Origin: Alphaproteobacteria bacterium casp-alpha6
GTDB lineage: Bacteria > Pseudomonadota > Alphaproteobacteria > Rhodobacterales > Rhodobacteraceae
Length of the DNA: 44,324 nucleotides
Assembly (NCBI GenBank): GCA_001510135.1
Contig: LFER01000065.1
Span: 1 to 44,324, forward strand
Direction: 5' to 3'
The notes under the pieces are model-generated. The model had not been told where the DNA came from. It saw only the letters and a list, made by a program, of their open reading frames with translations, and ran no database searches. Below are positions 15,299 to 25,265 of the stretch, piece by piece (positions within the stretch are counted from its first letter, which is position 1; the number at the start of each line of letters is the position of its first letter). The translations under genes and the position numbers were made by a program.

Positions 15299-15900
15299 CA
15301 GCACAACTCAAAGAATTGGCAGAGCACGTCACAATGCGCCGTCAGGATTGTGTACTGACGTGGAATATCGCATTTGATGAGCTGACATTTGATGTGGCGC
15401 CTGCAAACCTTTTGGGGTTTGTGAAGTATCTTGCAAGCGATACGACGTGCAAATTTTCAACACTCGTGGATATTACTGCGGTCGATTACCCAGAGCGGGC
15501 AAAGCGATTTGATGTCGTTTATCATTTGCTTAGCATGTATCAAAACCAACGCGTGCGCCTTCGTGTATCGATCCGCGATGAAGATATTCTGAGTTCAATC
15601 GTTGAAGTGCATCCGTCTGCGGATTGGTTTGAACGCGAAGTTTTTGACATGTTTGGGATCCTCTTTAGCGGGCATCCCGACCTGAGACGTATTTTGACCG
15701 ACTACGGGTTTCGCGGCCATCCGTTGCGCAAGGATTTTCCGACCACGGGGTATACTGAGCTTCGGTACGACGAAGTTGAAAAGCGCGTTGTCTACGAACC
15801 CGTAAGCCTCGTTCAAGAATATCGACAATTTGATTTCATGTCGCCGTGGGAAGGGGCGCAATATGTATTGCCTGGCGACGAAAAGGAGGCTGAGGCATGA
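15295..15900 (+). CDS. nuoC: NADH-quinone oxidoreductase subunit C
   Basis: A 201-residue peripheral-arm subunit of the 30-kDa family, which packs against NuoD and carries no cofactor. The family signature is visible from [17 protein letters not shown] to [20 protein letters not shown], followed by a [10 protein letters not shown] segment. Its ATGA start overlaps the nuoB stop by 4 bases, and its end overlaps nuoD by 4 bases, which indicates translational coupling. NuoC and NuoD are separate here, unlike in E. coli where they are fused. Confidence 0.96.
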   Translation: MTAQLKELAEHVTMRRQDCVLTWNIAFDELTFDVAPANLLGFVKYLASDTTCKFSTLVDITAVDYPERAKRFDVVYHLLSMYQNQRVRLRVSIRDEDILSSIVEVHPSADWFEREVFDMFGILFSGHPDLRRILTDYGFRGHPLRKDFPTTGYTELRYDEVEKRVVYEPVSLVQEYRQFDFMSPWEGAQYVLPGDEKEAEA

Positions 15901-17114
15901 TGGACGGCTCCGGTGATTTCAACGATGCCCTCACGGGCGAACAGAAAATCAGAAATTTCAACATCAACTTTGGTCCCCAACACCCGGCTGCGCATGGGGT
16001 GTTGCGGTTGGTTCTGGAACTGGACGGTGAGATTGTAGAGCGCTGCGATCCCCACATCGGCCTGCTGCATCGCGGCACTGAAAAACTGATGGAAAGCCGG
16101 ACGTACCTGCAAAACCTGCCGTATTTCGACAGGCTGGATTACGTGGCCCCGATGAATCAGGAACATGCTTGGTGTCTGGCGATTGAAAAACTGACGGGCG
16201 TTGAAGTACCTCGTCGTGCGTCCCTCATTCGAGTGCTGTTTTGCGAAATCGGGCGTGTATTGAACCATCTTTTGAATGTCACAACACAGGCGCTTGACGT
16301 TGGAGCACTGACGCCGCCTCTTTGGGGCTTTGAAGAGCGTGAAAAGCTTATGGTGTTTTATGAACGTGCCTGCGGTGCACGGCTTCATGCGGCCTATTTC
16401 CGCCCCGGTGGGGTACATCAGGATCTTCCTGATGATTTGATCGACGACATCGACACCTGGGCAGATGAGTTCCCTGCTATTCTAAGCGATATCGACGGGC
16501 TTTTGACTGAAAACCGCATTTTCAAACAGCGAAACGTGGATATCGCGATCGTCAGTGAGGATGAAATCCTGAAATATGGGTTCTCTGGTGTTATGGTGCG
16601 GGGATCTGGTCTTGCTTGGGATTTGCGCCGCGCACAGCCGTATGAATGTTATGATGAATTCGATTTCCAAGTGCCAGTCGGCAAAAACGGTGACTGTTAT
16701 GATCGTTACCTCTGCCGCATGGAGGAAATGCGCCAGTCTGTGAGCATCATCAAACAGGCCATTGCAAAACTACGGGTGGAAAAAGGTGATGTTCTGGCGC
16801 GCGGTAAACTGACACCGCCAAAGCGCGCCGAGATGAAAACCTCCATGGAAGCGCTGATCCATCATTTTAAACTTTATACCGAAGGCTTTCACGTGCCGGC
16901 GGGCGAAGTTTATGCCGCTGTTGAAGCCCCCAAAGGCGAATTTGGGGTGTATCTTGTTTCTGATGGTTCCAACAAACCCTACCGCGCAAAAATTCGCGCC
17001 CCGGGCTTTCCGCATCTTCAGGCAATGGATCACATCAGCAAAGGCCACCAACTGGCGGATGTTGCCGCGATTATTGGGACGCTCGATGTTGTGTTTGGGG
17101 AGATCGACCGGTGA
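15897..17114 (+). CDS. nuoD: NADH-quinone oxidoreductase subunit D
   Basis: A 405-residue 49-kDa-type subunit that forms the quinone-binding cavity with NuoB. Seen: the N-terminal [18 protein letters not shown], with the His of the quinone-site loop, [16 protein letters not shown], and [24 protein letters not shown] precedes the start. ATG 15897 overlaps the nuoC stop; ATG 15900 is an alternative one codon later. About 100 bases separate it from nuoE, the largest gap within the operon, holding only a weak hairpin (17158-17174) followed by four T. Confidence 0.96.
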   Translation: MMDGSGDFNDALTGEQKIRNFNINFGPQHPAAHGVLRLVLELDGEIVERCDPHIGLLHRGTEKLMESRTYLQNLPYFDRLDYVAPMNQEHAWCLAIEKLTGVEVPRRASLIRVLFCEIGRVLNHLLNVTTQALDVGALTPPLWGFEEREKLMVFYERACGARLHAAYFRPGGVHQDLPDDLIDDIDTWADEFPAILSDIDGLLTENRIFKQRNVDIAIVSEDEILKYGFSGVMVRGSGLAWDLRRAQPYECYDEFDFQVPVGKNGDCYDRYLCRMEEMRQSVSIIKQAIAKLRVEKGDVLARGKLTPPKRAEMKTSMEALIHHFKLYTEGFHVPAGEVYAAVEAPKGEFGVYLVSDGSNKPYRAKIRAPGFPHLQAMDHISKGHQLADVAAIIGTLDVVFGEIDR

Positions 17115-17216
17115 TCAAGACCCTCGATACCATTGAGGGAGCTGTGGCTCCTCCGGTCAGCCGGCTGCAGGCTGCCTTTTCGTTAAATTTCATTAGAATT
17201 CAGAGGGTGTAGGCAT

Positions 17217-18281
17217 ATGCTGCGTCGTTTATATCACGATCAACCCGAAACTTTCGCCTTTACGCCCGCCAATCAGGCTTGGGCCGAAGCGCAGATGACC
17301 AAATACCCAGAAGGCCGCCAAGCCAGTGCGATTATTCCACTTCTGTGGCGCGCGCAGGAACAAGAAGGCTGGCTGACCCGTCCCGCAATCGAATACGTTG
17401 CGGATCTTCTCGGCATGGCCTACATCCGCGCGCTTGAAGTTGCGTCTTTCTACTTCATGTTCCAGCTCGAGCCCGTGGGCAGCGTGGCGCATATTCAGGT
17501 TTGTGGTACAACCTCTTGCATGATCTGTGGCGCAGAGGATTTGATCGCGGTCTGTCGCGAAAAGATTGCCCCAAATCCGCATCAAATTTCAGAAGATGGA
17601 AAACTCAGCTGGGAAGAGGTGGAATGTCTTGGTGCCTGTGCCAATGCACCGATGGCCCAGATCGGCAAAGACTATTACGAAGACCTTACCGCAGAACGCT
17701 TTGGTGAGATGATTGATGCGATGAAGGCGGGTCAGGCCCCAAAGCCGGGTCCACAAAACGGTCGTTTCGCCTCTGAGCCTCTTTCTGGTGTCACAAGCCT
17801 TGAGGAATATGCGAAAAATCGCATCAGCGAAAACGCCTCTGTGCAGCTGGCATCAACCCAAAATGATACTTTGCGCCGCATTGATGGATCTGAAGTCCCG
17901 TTGTTGACCCCTTGGCTTTCAAGCGCCAAGTCAGAATCACCCAGAGCATCAAAATCTCGCGGTAAAACATCAACTGCCATTCCAAATCCGGACCCAACAC
18001 CCCCAAAGGTCCAGCCGGCAGGTAAAAAACCTGCAACTTTGAAGGCGGCGAGAAAATCAGGCGCGGATGACCTCAAACGCATAAAGGGTGTTGGGCCGAA
18101 ACTTGAAAAGCTTTTGAATTCATTAGGCTTCTTCCACTTTGATCAAGTCGCTTCATGGAGCGAAAATGAAATGGCTTGGGTGGATCAGAACTTGGAAGGC
18201 TTTAAAGGACGCGCAACCCGTGACAATTGGGTCGCTCAAGCCAAAGAACTTATGTCGTCGCAAGAGACGGATGTAATCTAA
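17217..18281 (+). CDS. nuoE: NADH-quinone oxidoreductase subunit E with C-terminal H3TH-like extension
   Basis: A 354-residue 24-kDa subunit with cluster N1a in the NADH-oxidising module. The thioredoxin-like [2Fe-2S] domain has ligands in CGTTSC and CLGAC. After about residue 175 comes a Ser/Pro/Lys-rich linker, then a 63-residue domain (residues 283-345) starting [17 protein letters not shown], with the helix-hairpin-helix pattern GVGP. Standard NuoE proteins of other groups end near residue 170-240. Extended NuoE proteins of this kind are known in Rhodobacterales, and the extension resembles the FEN1-like H3TH family. The next gene carries the same domain (about 51 of 63 residues identical by hand count). 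AGAGGGT precedes the ATG. Confidence 0.95.
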   Translation: MLRRLYHDQPETFAFTPANQAWAEAQMTKYPEGRQASAIIPLLWRAQEQEGWLTRPAIEYVADLLGMAYIRALEVASFYFMFQLEPVGSVAHIQVCGTTSCMICGAEDLIAVCREKIAPNPHQISEDGKLSWEEVECLGACANAPMAQIGKDYYEDLTAERFGEMIDAMKAGQAPKPGPQNGRFASEPLSGVTSLEEYAKNRISENASVQLASTQNDTLRRIDGSEVPLLTPWLSSAKSESPRASKSRGKTSTAIPNPDPTPPKVQPAGKKPATLKAARKSGADDLKRIKGVGPKLEKLLNSLGFFHFDQVASWSENEMAWVDQNLEGFKGRATRDNWVAQAKELMSSQETDVI

Positions 18282-18325
18282 CATGTTACATTCGCCGCGT
18301 TTATTGAAAAAATAGGGAGAACGAC

Positions 18326-19012
18326 ATGACGACGCCTCAAAAGAACATAAGCTGTCAAATGGGATGCTGGGCACTGGCTCTAGGGATTGCGTTGGTCACC
18401 ACAGTTGGGTGTCTGATTTTTGGAGAAATGACAAAAACAGGTGCAATCTTTTTGGGAATTGTTGCCTTTTTTGTATCAGGGGCAATGTTGGGTTGGTTGC
18501 TTTGCCGGCCTTTGCCTCCACTGGGCGGAGCCACCGATCAGCTGAAGGCTTCGACAGAGGCCGCACCGGTTAATACCGAAAAACGGGCTTCTGAGCCAGC
18601 GCCGGCAGGATCTGGATTAAAGCCATCAACACCCCTTGCCGGAGAGGCTGAATTGGCGTCTCGTAAGGGAACATGGCGCTATGAGGGAACACAAACTGCG
18701 GCAAACGACGCCGCGGCCCAAACTGCTCATGCCGAACCTGCCAAAGAGGCAGAGCAGCATGAGGTGACTGGCACCGCACCACAAAAACTGGATGGTCCAC
18801 GTGGCGGTGTTGCAGATGATCTCAAGCGGATCAAAGGCATTGGTCCAAAGCTAGAGCAGCTCTGTCATTCACTTGGGTTTTTTCATTTTGATCAGGTCGC
18901 GAATTGGACAGACGAAGAAGTTGCTTGGGTGGATGCGAATCTTGAGGGTTTCAAAGGTCGTGTGACGCGCGATCAATGGGTTGCTCAGGCAAAAGAACTG
19001 GCCAAGGGTTAA
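18326..19012 (+). CDS. Membrane-anchored protein with the same H3TH-like domain as NuoE
   Basis: A 228-residue protein. Two transmembrane helices lie at about residues 13-32 and 38-58 (a KNISCQMGCWALALG start, then FFVSGAMLGWLL). A long Ala/Glu/Pro-rich linker follows, and then the 63-residue domain at residues 163-225 ([17 protein letters not shown]) that also ends NuoE. Both ends of the linker suggest the domain is in the cytoplasm, tethered to the membrane. GGGAG precedes the ATG. It lies 44 bases after nuoE and is clearly within the operon. The codons of the shared domain differ at many silent positions from those in nuoE, so the duplication is old and the protein sequence is under selection. 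A role in assembling or anchoring complex I is inference. Confidence 0.85.
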   Translation: MTTPQKNISCQMGCWALALGIALVTTVGCLIFGEMTKTGAIFLGIVAFFVSGAMLGWLLCRPLPPLGGATDQLKASTEAAPVNTEKRASEPAPAGSGLKPSTPLAGEAELASRKGTWRYEGTQTAANDAAAQTAHAEPAKEAEQHEVTGTAPQKLDGPRGGVADDLKRIKGIGPKLEQLCHSLGFFHFDQVANWTDEEVAWVDANLEGFKGRVTRDQWVAQAKELAKG

Positions 19013-19041
19013 ATGGACAACGTGTAAGGATGGTTCGGACG

Positions 19042-19266
19042 ATGCGACCAGAAACAGATCAAAACCTGATGAAACAAGGGCGGTTGACCGCGCTTGTGAT
19101 AGCGGGATCTGTATGTTTCTGGTTGATCGCAAATGCGTTGGGGCCACGGTTGGGGTTAACAATGCGGTATGCTATCCTTGCCGATTTGATCGTTTTGGCG
19201 GCGTTGTTCTGGGCTTTGGTAAATTGTTTTTTTATCTGGCGAAAACGCCAGAACAACGAAGGATGA
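19042..19266 (+). CDS. DUF5337-like small membrane protein
   Basis: A 74-residue protein with two transmembrane helices (about residues 15-35 and 42-66) separated by a short loop, and a basic C-terminus (RKRQN). The pattern D-Q-x-L-x-x-Q-G-R-x-T-A-L-V-I-A-G fits the DUF5337 family, which I recall as a resident of the nuo operon in Rhodobacterales. Function is unknown. The start at ATG 19042 fits that family; ATG 19030 is an alternative with a badly placed ribosome site. It sits 7 bases before nuoF. Confidence 0.72.
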   Translation: MRPETDQNLMKQGRLTALVIAGSVCFWLIANALGPRLGLTMRYAILADLIVLAALFWALVNCFFIWRKRQNNEG

Positions 19267-19273
19267 GGGAAAT

Positions 19274-20569
19274 ATGCTGAAGGATGAAGATCGGATATTC
19301 ACCAATCTTTACGGGATGCATGATCGCACTCTGAAAGGCGCCAAGGCGCGTGGTCATTGGGACGGGACTGCAAAGATCATAAAGCAGGGCCGCGATTGGA
19401 TTATCGATCAGATGAAAGCCTCGGGTCTGCGCGGTCGCGGCGGTGCCGGGTTTCCAACGGGTTTAAAGTGGTCCTTCATGCCAAAAGAAAGTGATGGCCG
19501 GCCCGCATATCTCGTTGTGAATGCAGATGAATCCGAACCCGGAACCTGTAAGGACCGCGAAATTATGCGCCACGATCCGCATACTTTGATCGAAGGGTGC
19601 CTCATTGCATCTTTTGCTATGAATGCGCATGCCTGCTACATATACATCCGCGGCGAATATATCCGCGAACGAGAAGCGCTTCAGGCAGCAATTGACGAAG
19701 CGTATGATGCCAGACTTTTGGGTAAAAATGCCGCAAAATCTGGCTGGGATTTTGATCTTTATCTCCACCATGGTGCCGGTGCTTATATCTGCGGCGAAGA
19801 AACCGCCCTGCTGGAAAGCCTTGAGGGGCGCAAAGGTATGCCGCGGATGAAACCGCCGTTTCCCGCAGGGGCGGGGCTTTATGGCTGCCCGACAACCGTG
19901 AACAATGTGGAATCGATTGCCGTCGTGCCCACGATCCTCAGACGTGGGCCAGAGTGGTTTGCAAGCTTTGGTCGGCCAAACAACGCCGGTACAAAGGTCT
20001 TTGCAATTTCAGGGCATGTGAACAACCCGTGTGTTGTCGAAGAGGCGATGTCGATCCCCTTTGAAGAACTGATCGAACGTCATTGCGGCGGGATACGCGG
20101 CGGTTGGGACAATCTTAAAGCCATTATCCCGGGTGGCTCCTCTGTGCCTTGTATCCGCGGCGAACATTGCCGCGAAGCGATTATGGATTTTGATTACCTG
20201 CGCGAACAGCGTTCCGGTCTAGGGACGGCGGCGGTCATCGTAATGGATCAGTCGACCGATATTATTAAGGCGATTTGGCGTCTTTCAAAATTCTACAAAC
20301 ACGAAAGCTGTGGTCAGTGCACTCCCTGCCGTGAAGGCACAGGTTGGATGATGCGCGTGATGGATCGTTTGGTGAGCGGTGAGGCCGAGGTCGAAGAAAT
20401 AGACATGCTCTTTGATGTAACCAAACAGGTGGAAGGCCATACAATTTGCGCATTGGGCGATGCGGCGGCTTGGCCGATCCAAGGTTTGATACGCAATTTC
20501 CGCGATGAGATCGAAGATCGTATTCGCCATAAAAGAACTGGGCGCAAAAGCGCTGTGGCGGCGGAGTAA
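19274..20569 (+). CDS. nuoF: NADH-quinone oxidoreductase subunit F
   Basis: A 431-residue 51-kDa subunit that binds NADH and FMN and starts electron transfer. Seen: the glycine-rich nucleotide loop [15 protein letters not shown], the FMN-site region [15 protein letters not shown], the [13 protein letters not shown] stretch, the SLBB domain, and the N3 4Fe-4S ligands [11 protein letters not shown] with a further Cys in [10 protein letters not shown]. Its stop codon TAA is followed immediately by the ATG of the lipoprotein gene. Length and motifs are standard. Confidence 0.97.
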   Translation: MLKDEDRIFTNLYGMHDRTLKGAKARGHWDGTAKIIKQGRDWIIDQMKASGLRGRGGAGFPTGLKWSFMPKESDGRPAYLVVNADESEPGTCKDREIMRHDPHTLIEGCLIASFAMNAHACYIYIRGEYIREREALQAAIDEAYDARLLGKNAAKSGWDFDLYLHHGAGAYICGEETALLESLEGRKGMPRMKPPFPAGAGLYGCPTTVNNVESIAVVPTILRRGPEWFASFGRPNNAGTKVFAISGHVNNPCVVEEAMSIPFEELIERHCGGIRGGWDNLKAIIPGGSSVPCIRGEHCREAIMDFDYLREQRSGLGTAAVIVMDQSTDIIKAIWRLSKFYKHESCGQCTPCREGTGWMMRVMDRLVSGEAEVEEIDMLFDVTKQVEGHTICALGDAAAWPIQGLIRNFRDEIEDRIRHKRTGRKSAVAAE

Positions 20570-20896
20570 ATGATGCGGGTAATGATGGCTATCCTGCTCA
20601 CGCTGAGCCTTGTCTCTTGCGGGGAACGCTACCGCGACAATCAGGTTGCCTTTGAGGGCATAAAATTCGATGCCGACTTGAGCACGGACAAGAATGATGT
20701 CTTCGCCTTTCGCGTGAGCGTCAAGAAGGCAGAAAAAAACATCGACGGCGCGCGCGAGGCGGGACGTTATGAGGCGACAAAATTCTGTATAGAAAAACTC
20801 AGCACCTCTGATGTGGAATGGACCAATGGTCCGGATGCAGATCAGCTGATGATCAAGGACGGAAATCTGGAACTTTCGGGCAGGTGTGCGGCATGA
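20570..20896 (+). CDS. Predicted lipoprotein in the nuo operon, between nuoF and nuoG
   Basis: A 108-residue protein with a short signal peptide and lipobox (LSLVSC, Cys at about residue 17), so it is probably lipid-anchored and faces the periplasm. The mature part has the pattern FEGIKF, then VSVKKA, a helix [10 protein letters not shown], and ends LSGRC. Two cysteines (KFCI and GRC) could be linked. It starts directly after the nuoF stop and overlaps nuoG by 4 bases (ATGA), so it is translationally coupled on both sides. It is probably distantly related to the second lipoprotein (22914-23321). No known complex I subunit has this character; a role is unproven. Confidence 0.78.
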   Translation: MMRVMMAILLTLSLVSCGERYRDNQVAFEGIKFDADLSTDKNDVFAFRVSVKKAEKNIDGAREAGRYEATKFCIEKLSTSDVEWTNGPDADQLMIKDGNLELSGRCAA

Positions 20897-22914
20897 CAGA
20901 CCTTAGAAAAATCAATATAAATGGCGAAGTGATTGAGGTCGATGGCGCAATGACGCTCATTCAGGCCTGCGAAGTGGCTGGCGTTGAAATCCCACGCTTT
21001 TGCTATCACGAACGTTTATCGATTGCAGGCAACTGTCGGATGTGTCTGGTCGAAGTCGTCGGCGGCCCGCCCAAACCTGCAGCCTCCTGCGCGATGCAGG
21101 TGCGGGATTTGCGCCCAGGTCCAGAGGGGCAACCTCCGGAAGTAAAAACGAATTCACCGATGGTAAAAAAGGCCCGCGAGGGCGTCATGGAATTTTTGCT
21201 GATCAACCATCCTTTGGATTGTCCGATCTGCGATCAGGGCGGTGAATGTGATCTTCAGGATCAGGCCATGGCCTATGGCGTTGATTTCTCGCGCTACCGC
21301 GAACCAAAACGGGCAAGCACCGATCTTGATCTTGGACCCTTGGTTGAGACTCATATGACGCGCTGCATTTCCTGCACGCGCTGCGTGCGATTCACGACCG
21401 AAGTCGCCGGCATCACGCAGATGGGGCAAACCGGACGCGGGGAAGATGCGGAAATCACGTCTTACCTTGGACAGACGCTTTCTAGCAATATGCAAGGTAA
21501 TATCATTGACCTCTGTCCGGTCGGAGCACTGACGTCAAAACCTTATGCTTTCACGGCACGACCTTGGGAATTGACCAAAACGGAAACCATCGACGTGATG
21601 GATGCGCTTGGATCCAATATTCGCGTTGACACCAAAGGGCGCGAGGTCATGCGGATCCTACCCCGCAACCACGATGGCGTGAACGAAGAATGGATTTCGG
21701 ACAAAACGCGGTTTGTGTGGGATGGTCTGCGGCGTCAGCGGTTGGACCGACCTTATGTGCGCGAAAACATGAAATTGCGTCCTGCGAGTTGGGAAGAAGC
21801 TCTAGGGAAAGCCGCGGGCGCAATCAAAGGTGCTGCAAAGCTCACGGGCCTGATCGGGGACTTGGTGTCTGTTGAAGCCGCTTTTGCGCTGAAAGCCTTG
21901 GTAGAAGGACAGGGTGGCCAAGTAGAAAGCCGCACAGATGGTACGAAATTGCCCGCAGGTAATCGCTCAGCCTATGTGGGAACGGCGCAGATCGAAGACA
22001 TAGACACAGCTAAATTCATTCAGCTCATCGGCACGAATCCCAGAGAAGAAGCGCCCGTTTTAAATGCCCGCATTCGCAAGGCGTGGCTCAATGGGGCGCA
22101 GATCGGGCTGGTCGGAGAGGCTGCCGATCTGACATATGAATATGCGCATGTGGGCACAAATCGAGCGGCGCTGGCGGGATTGATCGGCAAAAACTACGGC
22201 GCCGTTCTGGAGGCACCGTCCATTGTAATCGTCGGACAGGGGGCATTGATCGGGGCGGACGGGGCAGCGGTTCTATCCCAAGCTATGAAGCTGGCCGAAG
22301 AGACAGGTAGCAAATTCATGGTTCTGCACACTGCTGCGGGACGTGTTGGCGCATTGGATATTGGTGCGACAGCGGAAGGTGGCGTTGAAGCGGCTCTGGA
22401 CGGAGCCGATGTGGTGTTCAACCTTGGCGCGGATGAAATCGATATCGCCGCAGGCGCATTCGTTATTTATCAGGGAAGCCATGGGGATCGCGGCGCGCAT
22501 CGCGCGGATGTCATCCTACCCGCGGCGGCCTATACGGAGGAAAACGCGCTCTTCGTCAATACGGAAGGGCGCCCGCAATTGGCAATGCGCGCTGGTTTCG
22601 CCCCGGGGGAGGCCAAGGAAAACTGGGCGGTTTTGCGGGCGCTCTCCGGTGAAGTTGGCAGGGTTTTGCCTTATGACAGCCTCGCACAGCTGCGCAGTTC
22701 TTTGATCGAAGCCCATCCCCATTTGGCGGCGATTGATGAGGTCGCAGAAAACGAATGGACGCCGCTGGCACTGTCAAACATGGGAGAGGGTGATTTTGTC
22801 ACTGCCCTGCGCGACTTCTATCTCAGCAATCCGATCGCACGCGCATCATCCCTGATGGCGGAGCTGTCATCACTTGCAAAAGCACAAAACACTGAACAGG
22901 TGGCAGCGGAATAA
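20893..22914 (+). CDS. nuoG: NADH-quinone oxidoreductase subunit G
   Basis: A 673-residue 75-kDa subunit carrying several Fe-S clusters that wire electrons from NuoF toward NuoB. N1b ligands are in [17 protein letters not shown] plus ASC. The His-liganded N5 is in [18 protein letters not shown]4 ligands are in [11 protein letters not shown] and [10 protein letters not shown] molybdopterin-oxidoreductase-like domain follows, without cofactor. The length matches the alphaproteobacterial and mitochondrial form rather than the 900-residue E. coli form. The start at ATG 20893 (ATGA overlap with the lipoprotein gene) places the ferredoxin domain at the N-terminus; an upstream in-frame ATG adds 25 unrelated residues. 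Confidence 0.97.
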   Translation: MTDLRKININGEVIEVDGAMTLIQACEVAGVEIPRFCYHERLSIAGNCRMCLVEVVGGPPKPAASCAMQVRDLRPGPEGQPPEVKTNSPMVKKAREGVMEFLLINHPLDCPICDQGGECDLQDQAMAYGVDFSRYREPKRASTDLDLGPLVETHMTRCISCTRCVRFTTEVAGITQMGQTGRGEDAEITSYLGQTLSSNMQGNIIDLCPVGALTSKPYAFTARPWELTKTETIDVMDALGSNIRVDTKGREVMRILPRNHDGVNEEWISDKTRFVWDGLRRQRLDRPYVRENMKLRPASWEEALGKAAGAIKGAAKLTGLIGDLVSVEAAFALKALVEGQGGQVESRTDGTKLPAGNRSAYVGTAQIEDIDTAKFIQLIGTNPREEAPVLNARIRKAWLNGAQIGLVGEAADLTYEYAHVGTNRAALAGLIGKNYGAVLEAPSIVIVGQGALIGADGAAVLSQAMKLAEETGSKFMVLHTAAGRVGALDIGATAEGGVEAALDGADVVFNLGADEIDIAAGAFVIYQGSHGDRGAHRADVILPAAAYTEENALFVNTEGRPQLAMRAGFAPGEAKENWAVLRALSGEVGRVLPYDSLAQLRSSLIEAHPHLAAIDEVAENEWTPLALSNMGEGDFVTALRDFYLSNPIARASSLMAELSSLAKAQNTEQVAAE

Positions 22915-23321
22915 TGCGGCAATTGGCGATGTCATATGCTTTGATTTTGGCGATGGCGGGTGTTGTGTCGGCCTGCGATCAAACCCGTGTTGCAACGCCT
23001 GCGTCTTATGAAGCTGTGCAATATGTCTCTGCAAATTCGGAATTGATCGGAGATGGATTGGTCAAGGTCTCTGCCTCTGTCAAGAACGCGCAAAGCGATA
23101 AATTTGCCAGTGATTTTGCGGCCTGTGTTGCAGCGCGGTATGCGCTATTGCGCGGATTTGGCTTTGCGCGGCTGGTCACGGACACGGTCACGCGGAGTGA
23201 CGATATCAGAACAGCAACCTCCGTCTTTAGCATTTCAGCCCGCCTGCCCGCAGGGGTGCGAAAATTGGATGCAGAGGTTGTCGCCGTAAATTGTGCGGAA
23301 AACGGAATACCAATGGTGTGA
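22914..23321 (+). CDS. Predicted lipoprotein in the nuo operon, between nuoG and nuoH
   Basis: A 135-residue protein with a signal peptide and lipobox (VVSAC, Cys at residue 21). The mature part has the order YEAVQY, ASVKNA, a helix with AACVAARYALL, then two hydrophobic strands and VVAVNC. This parallels the lipoprotein at 20570-20896 in motif order, lipobox and terminal Cys, so the two may be old duplicates. The start codon shares one base with the nuoG stop (TAATG). It ends 6 bases before nuoH. The position between the last soluble-arm gene and the first membrane-arm gene is suggestive, but the function is unknown. Confidence 0.78.
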   Translation: MRQLAMSYALILAMAGVVSACDQTRVATPASYEAVQYVSANSELIGDGLVKVSASVKNAQSDKFASDFAACVAARYALLRGFGFARLVTDTVTRSDDIRTATSVFSISARLPAGVRKLDAEVVAVNCAENGIPMV

Positions 23322-23327
23322 GGACTG

Positions 23328-24365
23328 ATGAGCGAATTTTTTGATACACCGGCTGGAATTGCAGTGCTTGTGGCCTCTCAGTGCCTTGCAGTGATTGCCT
23401 TTGTTATGGTGAGCCTGTTGTTCCTTGTCTATGGCGACCGGAAAATCTGGGCAGCGGTGCAAATGCGTCGGGGACCAAATGTTGTGGGGGCCTTTGGGCT
23501 TTTACAAACCGTGGCAGACGCGCTGAAATATGTGGTCAAGGAAGTGGTGATCCCGGCTGGCGCAGACCGCACCGTATTCATGCTTGCCCCGCTTATTTCT
23601 TTTGTCTTAGCCATCATCGCCTGGGCAGTTATCCCTTTCAACGAAGGCTGGGTCGTTTCTGACATGAATGTCGCGATCCTTTATGTTTTTGCGGTCTCTT
23701 CTCTCGAGGTTTACGGCGTGATTATGGGCGGTTGGGCGTCCAATTCGAAATATCCTTTTCTGGGATCTTTGCGGTCTGCGGCGCAGATGATTTCTTATGA
23801 AGTCTCGATTGGATTGATCATCATCGGGGTGATTATCTCTACAGGATCTCTGAATTTCAGTGATATTGTGCGTGCGCAGGATGGAAATCTAGGCTTTTTC
23901 AACTGGTACTGGCTGCCCCATTTGCCCATGGTGTTTTTGTTCTTTATCTCTGCCTTGGCAGAAACCAACAGACCGCCATTTGATTTGCCAGAGGCAGAAT
24001 CGGAATTGGTTGCCGGATATCAGGTGGAATACAGCTCAACACCGTTTTTGTTGTTCATGGCGGGTGAATATATCGCGATATTCCTCATGTGTGCTTTGAC
24101 AACGCTTCTGTTCTTTGGTGGCTGGTTATCGCCCATTCCAGGACTTCCGGATGGACCGGTTTGGATGGTTGCAAAGATGGCGTTTTTCTTTTTCCTCTTT
24201 GCAATGGTTAAGGCGATTGTGCCGCGTTACCGCTATGACCAACTGATGCGACTGGGCTGGAAAGTGTTCCTGCCGCTATCTTTGGCTTGGGTCGTGATCG
24301 TGGCGTTCCTTGCAAAATTCGAAGCCTTCGGTGGTGCATATGCCCGCTGGACGATAGGAGGGTAA
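23328..24365 (+). CDS. nuoH: NADH-quinone oxidoreductase subunit H
   Basis: A 345-residue membrane subunit that joins the peripheral arm to the membrane arm and forms the quinone entry channel. About eight transmembrane helices are seen, with conserved loops [19 protein letters not shown], the [17 protein letters not shown] acidic helix and [20 protein letters not shown], the hallmark glutamate-rich loop. GAGG precedes the ATG. nuoI follows after one base. Confidence 0.97.
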   Translation: MSEFFDTPAGIAVLVASQCLAVIAFVMVSLLFLVYGDRKIWAAVQMRRGPNVVGAFGLLQTVADALKYVVKEVVIPAGADRTVFMLAPLISFVLAIIAWAVIPFNEGWVVSDMNVAILYVFAVSSLEVYGVIMGGWASNSKYPFLGSLRSAAQMISYEVSIGLIIIGVIISTGSLNFSDIVRAQDGNLGFFNWYWLPHLPMVFLFFISALAETNRPPFDLPEAESELVAGYQVEYSSTPFLLFMAGEYIAIFLMCALTTLLFFGGWLSPIPGLPDGPVWMVAKMAFFFFLFAMVKAIVPRYRYDQLMRLGWKVFLPLSLAWVVIVAFLAKFEAFGGAYARWTIGG

Positions 24366-24366
24366 C

Positions 24367-24861
24367 ATGACTCAGATCGATTATACGCGCGCTGCCAAAT
24401 ATTTTCTGCTGGCGGATTTTTTCAAGGGCATGAAATTGGGGCTTAAGTATTTCTTTGCCCCCAAGGCAACGTTGAATTACCCCCATGAAAAAGGGCCACT
24501 CAGCCCGCGGTTTCGCGGCGAACATGCGCTGCGCCGCTATCCGAATGGCGAAGAGCGCTGCATTGCCTGCAAATTATGCGAGGCTGTCTGTCCCGCGCAG
24601 GCCATTACCATTGACGCAGAACCGCGAGATGATGGCAGCCGGCGGACGACGCGCTACGACATCGACATGACGAAATGCATCTATTGTGGATTCTGTCAGG
24701 AGGCCTGTCCTGTGGATGCCATCGTTGAGGGGCCAAATTTTGAATTTTCCGCAGAAACCCGCGAAGAGCTTTTCTATGATAAAGAAAAACTACTGGCGAA
24801 TGGTGATCGTTGGGAAGCGGAAATCGCACGCAACCTAGAAATGGACGCACCCTACCGATGA
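24367..24861 (+). CDS. nuoI: NADH-quinone oxidoreductase subunit I
   Basis: A 164-residue ferredoxin-like subunit with clusters N6a and N6b. Two 4Fe-4S motifs are clear: [16 protein letters not shown] and [16 protein letters not shown]. The N-terminal amphipathic stretch with [13 protein letters not shown] lies along the membrane. AGGAGG lies about 8 bases ahead of the start, the strongest ribosome site in this part of the operon. Its stop overlaps the next start (ATGA). Confidence 0.97.
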   Translation: MTQIDYTRAAKYFLLADFFKGMKLGLKYFFAPKATLNYPHEKGPLSPRFRGEHALRRYPNGEERCIACKLCEAVCPAQAITIDAEPRDDGSRRTTRYDIDMTKCIYCGFCQEACPVDAIVEGPNFEFSAETREELFYDKEKLLANGDRWEAEIARNLEMDAPYR

Positions 24862-25265
24862 GCACACCTGCCTCCCCATTTGAAGATATGATGCGCGCGT
24901 CAGAGGATATGGCCAAGGCCATGCAACAGTCCTTTGGTGCGTTTGGCGCGCCTCAGGGGGATGCCGCTTGGCCGACCATGTCGAAAGACTGGATGGAATT
25001 TCTGTTTGGCAATGCAATCAATACAGGCGGGTTGGACGCGAAAACAAAACTTTTGCTGACACTGGCGGGGCTAATGATGCAGGGCGTGAGCAATGACATG
25101 GCGTTTCGCCAAACCATCCGTCACCTCAAAGAAGCAGAGGTGAGCGATCAAGAAATTACGGAAACCATCGCCTTCATGTCCGTCTTTGCAGGGATGCCTG
25201 CGATGTCTCGGGCAATGACACTTGCGGGTGCGGTTTTGACCCCGAAAAAGGAAGAAGATCAATGA
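24858..25265 (+). CDS. Carboxymuconolactone decarboxylase (CMD)/AhpD-like protein in the nuo operon
   Basis: A 135-residue protein whose all-helical core ([18 protein letters not shown], then [18 protein letters not shown] and [14 protein letters not shown]) follows the CMD-like fold pattern. The catalytic CxxC of AhpD-type peroxidase members is absent: there is no cysteine in the protein, so redox activity is unlikely. It overlaps nuoI and nuoJ by 4 bases on each side (ATGA both times), a tight translational coupling. The upstream in-frame start at 24810 would add 16 residues from within nuoI and is rejected. A structural or assembly role is possible but unproven. Confidence 0.8.
   Translation: MSTPASPFEDMMRASEDMAKAMQQSFGAFGAPQGDAAWPTMSKDWMEFLFGNAINTGGLDAKTKLLLTLAGLMMQGVSNDMAFRQTIRHLKEAEVSDQEITETIAFMSVFAGMPAMSRAMTLAGAVLTPKKEEDQ

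Noticed and set aside
17158-17180. Hairpin and four T between nuoD and nuoE as an internal terminator
   Set aside because: The stem is only 5 bp with a 7-base loop and two C before a short T-run. It may at most attenuate, and was not called as a terminator.
20818-20892. N-terminal extension of nuoG from an upstream in-frame ATG
   Set aside because: The extra 25 residues come from the lipoprotein gene in another frame and do not resemble NuoG; ATG 20893 overlaps the preceding stop in the usual ATGA manner.
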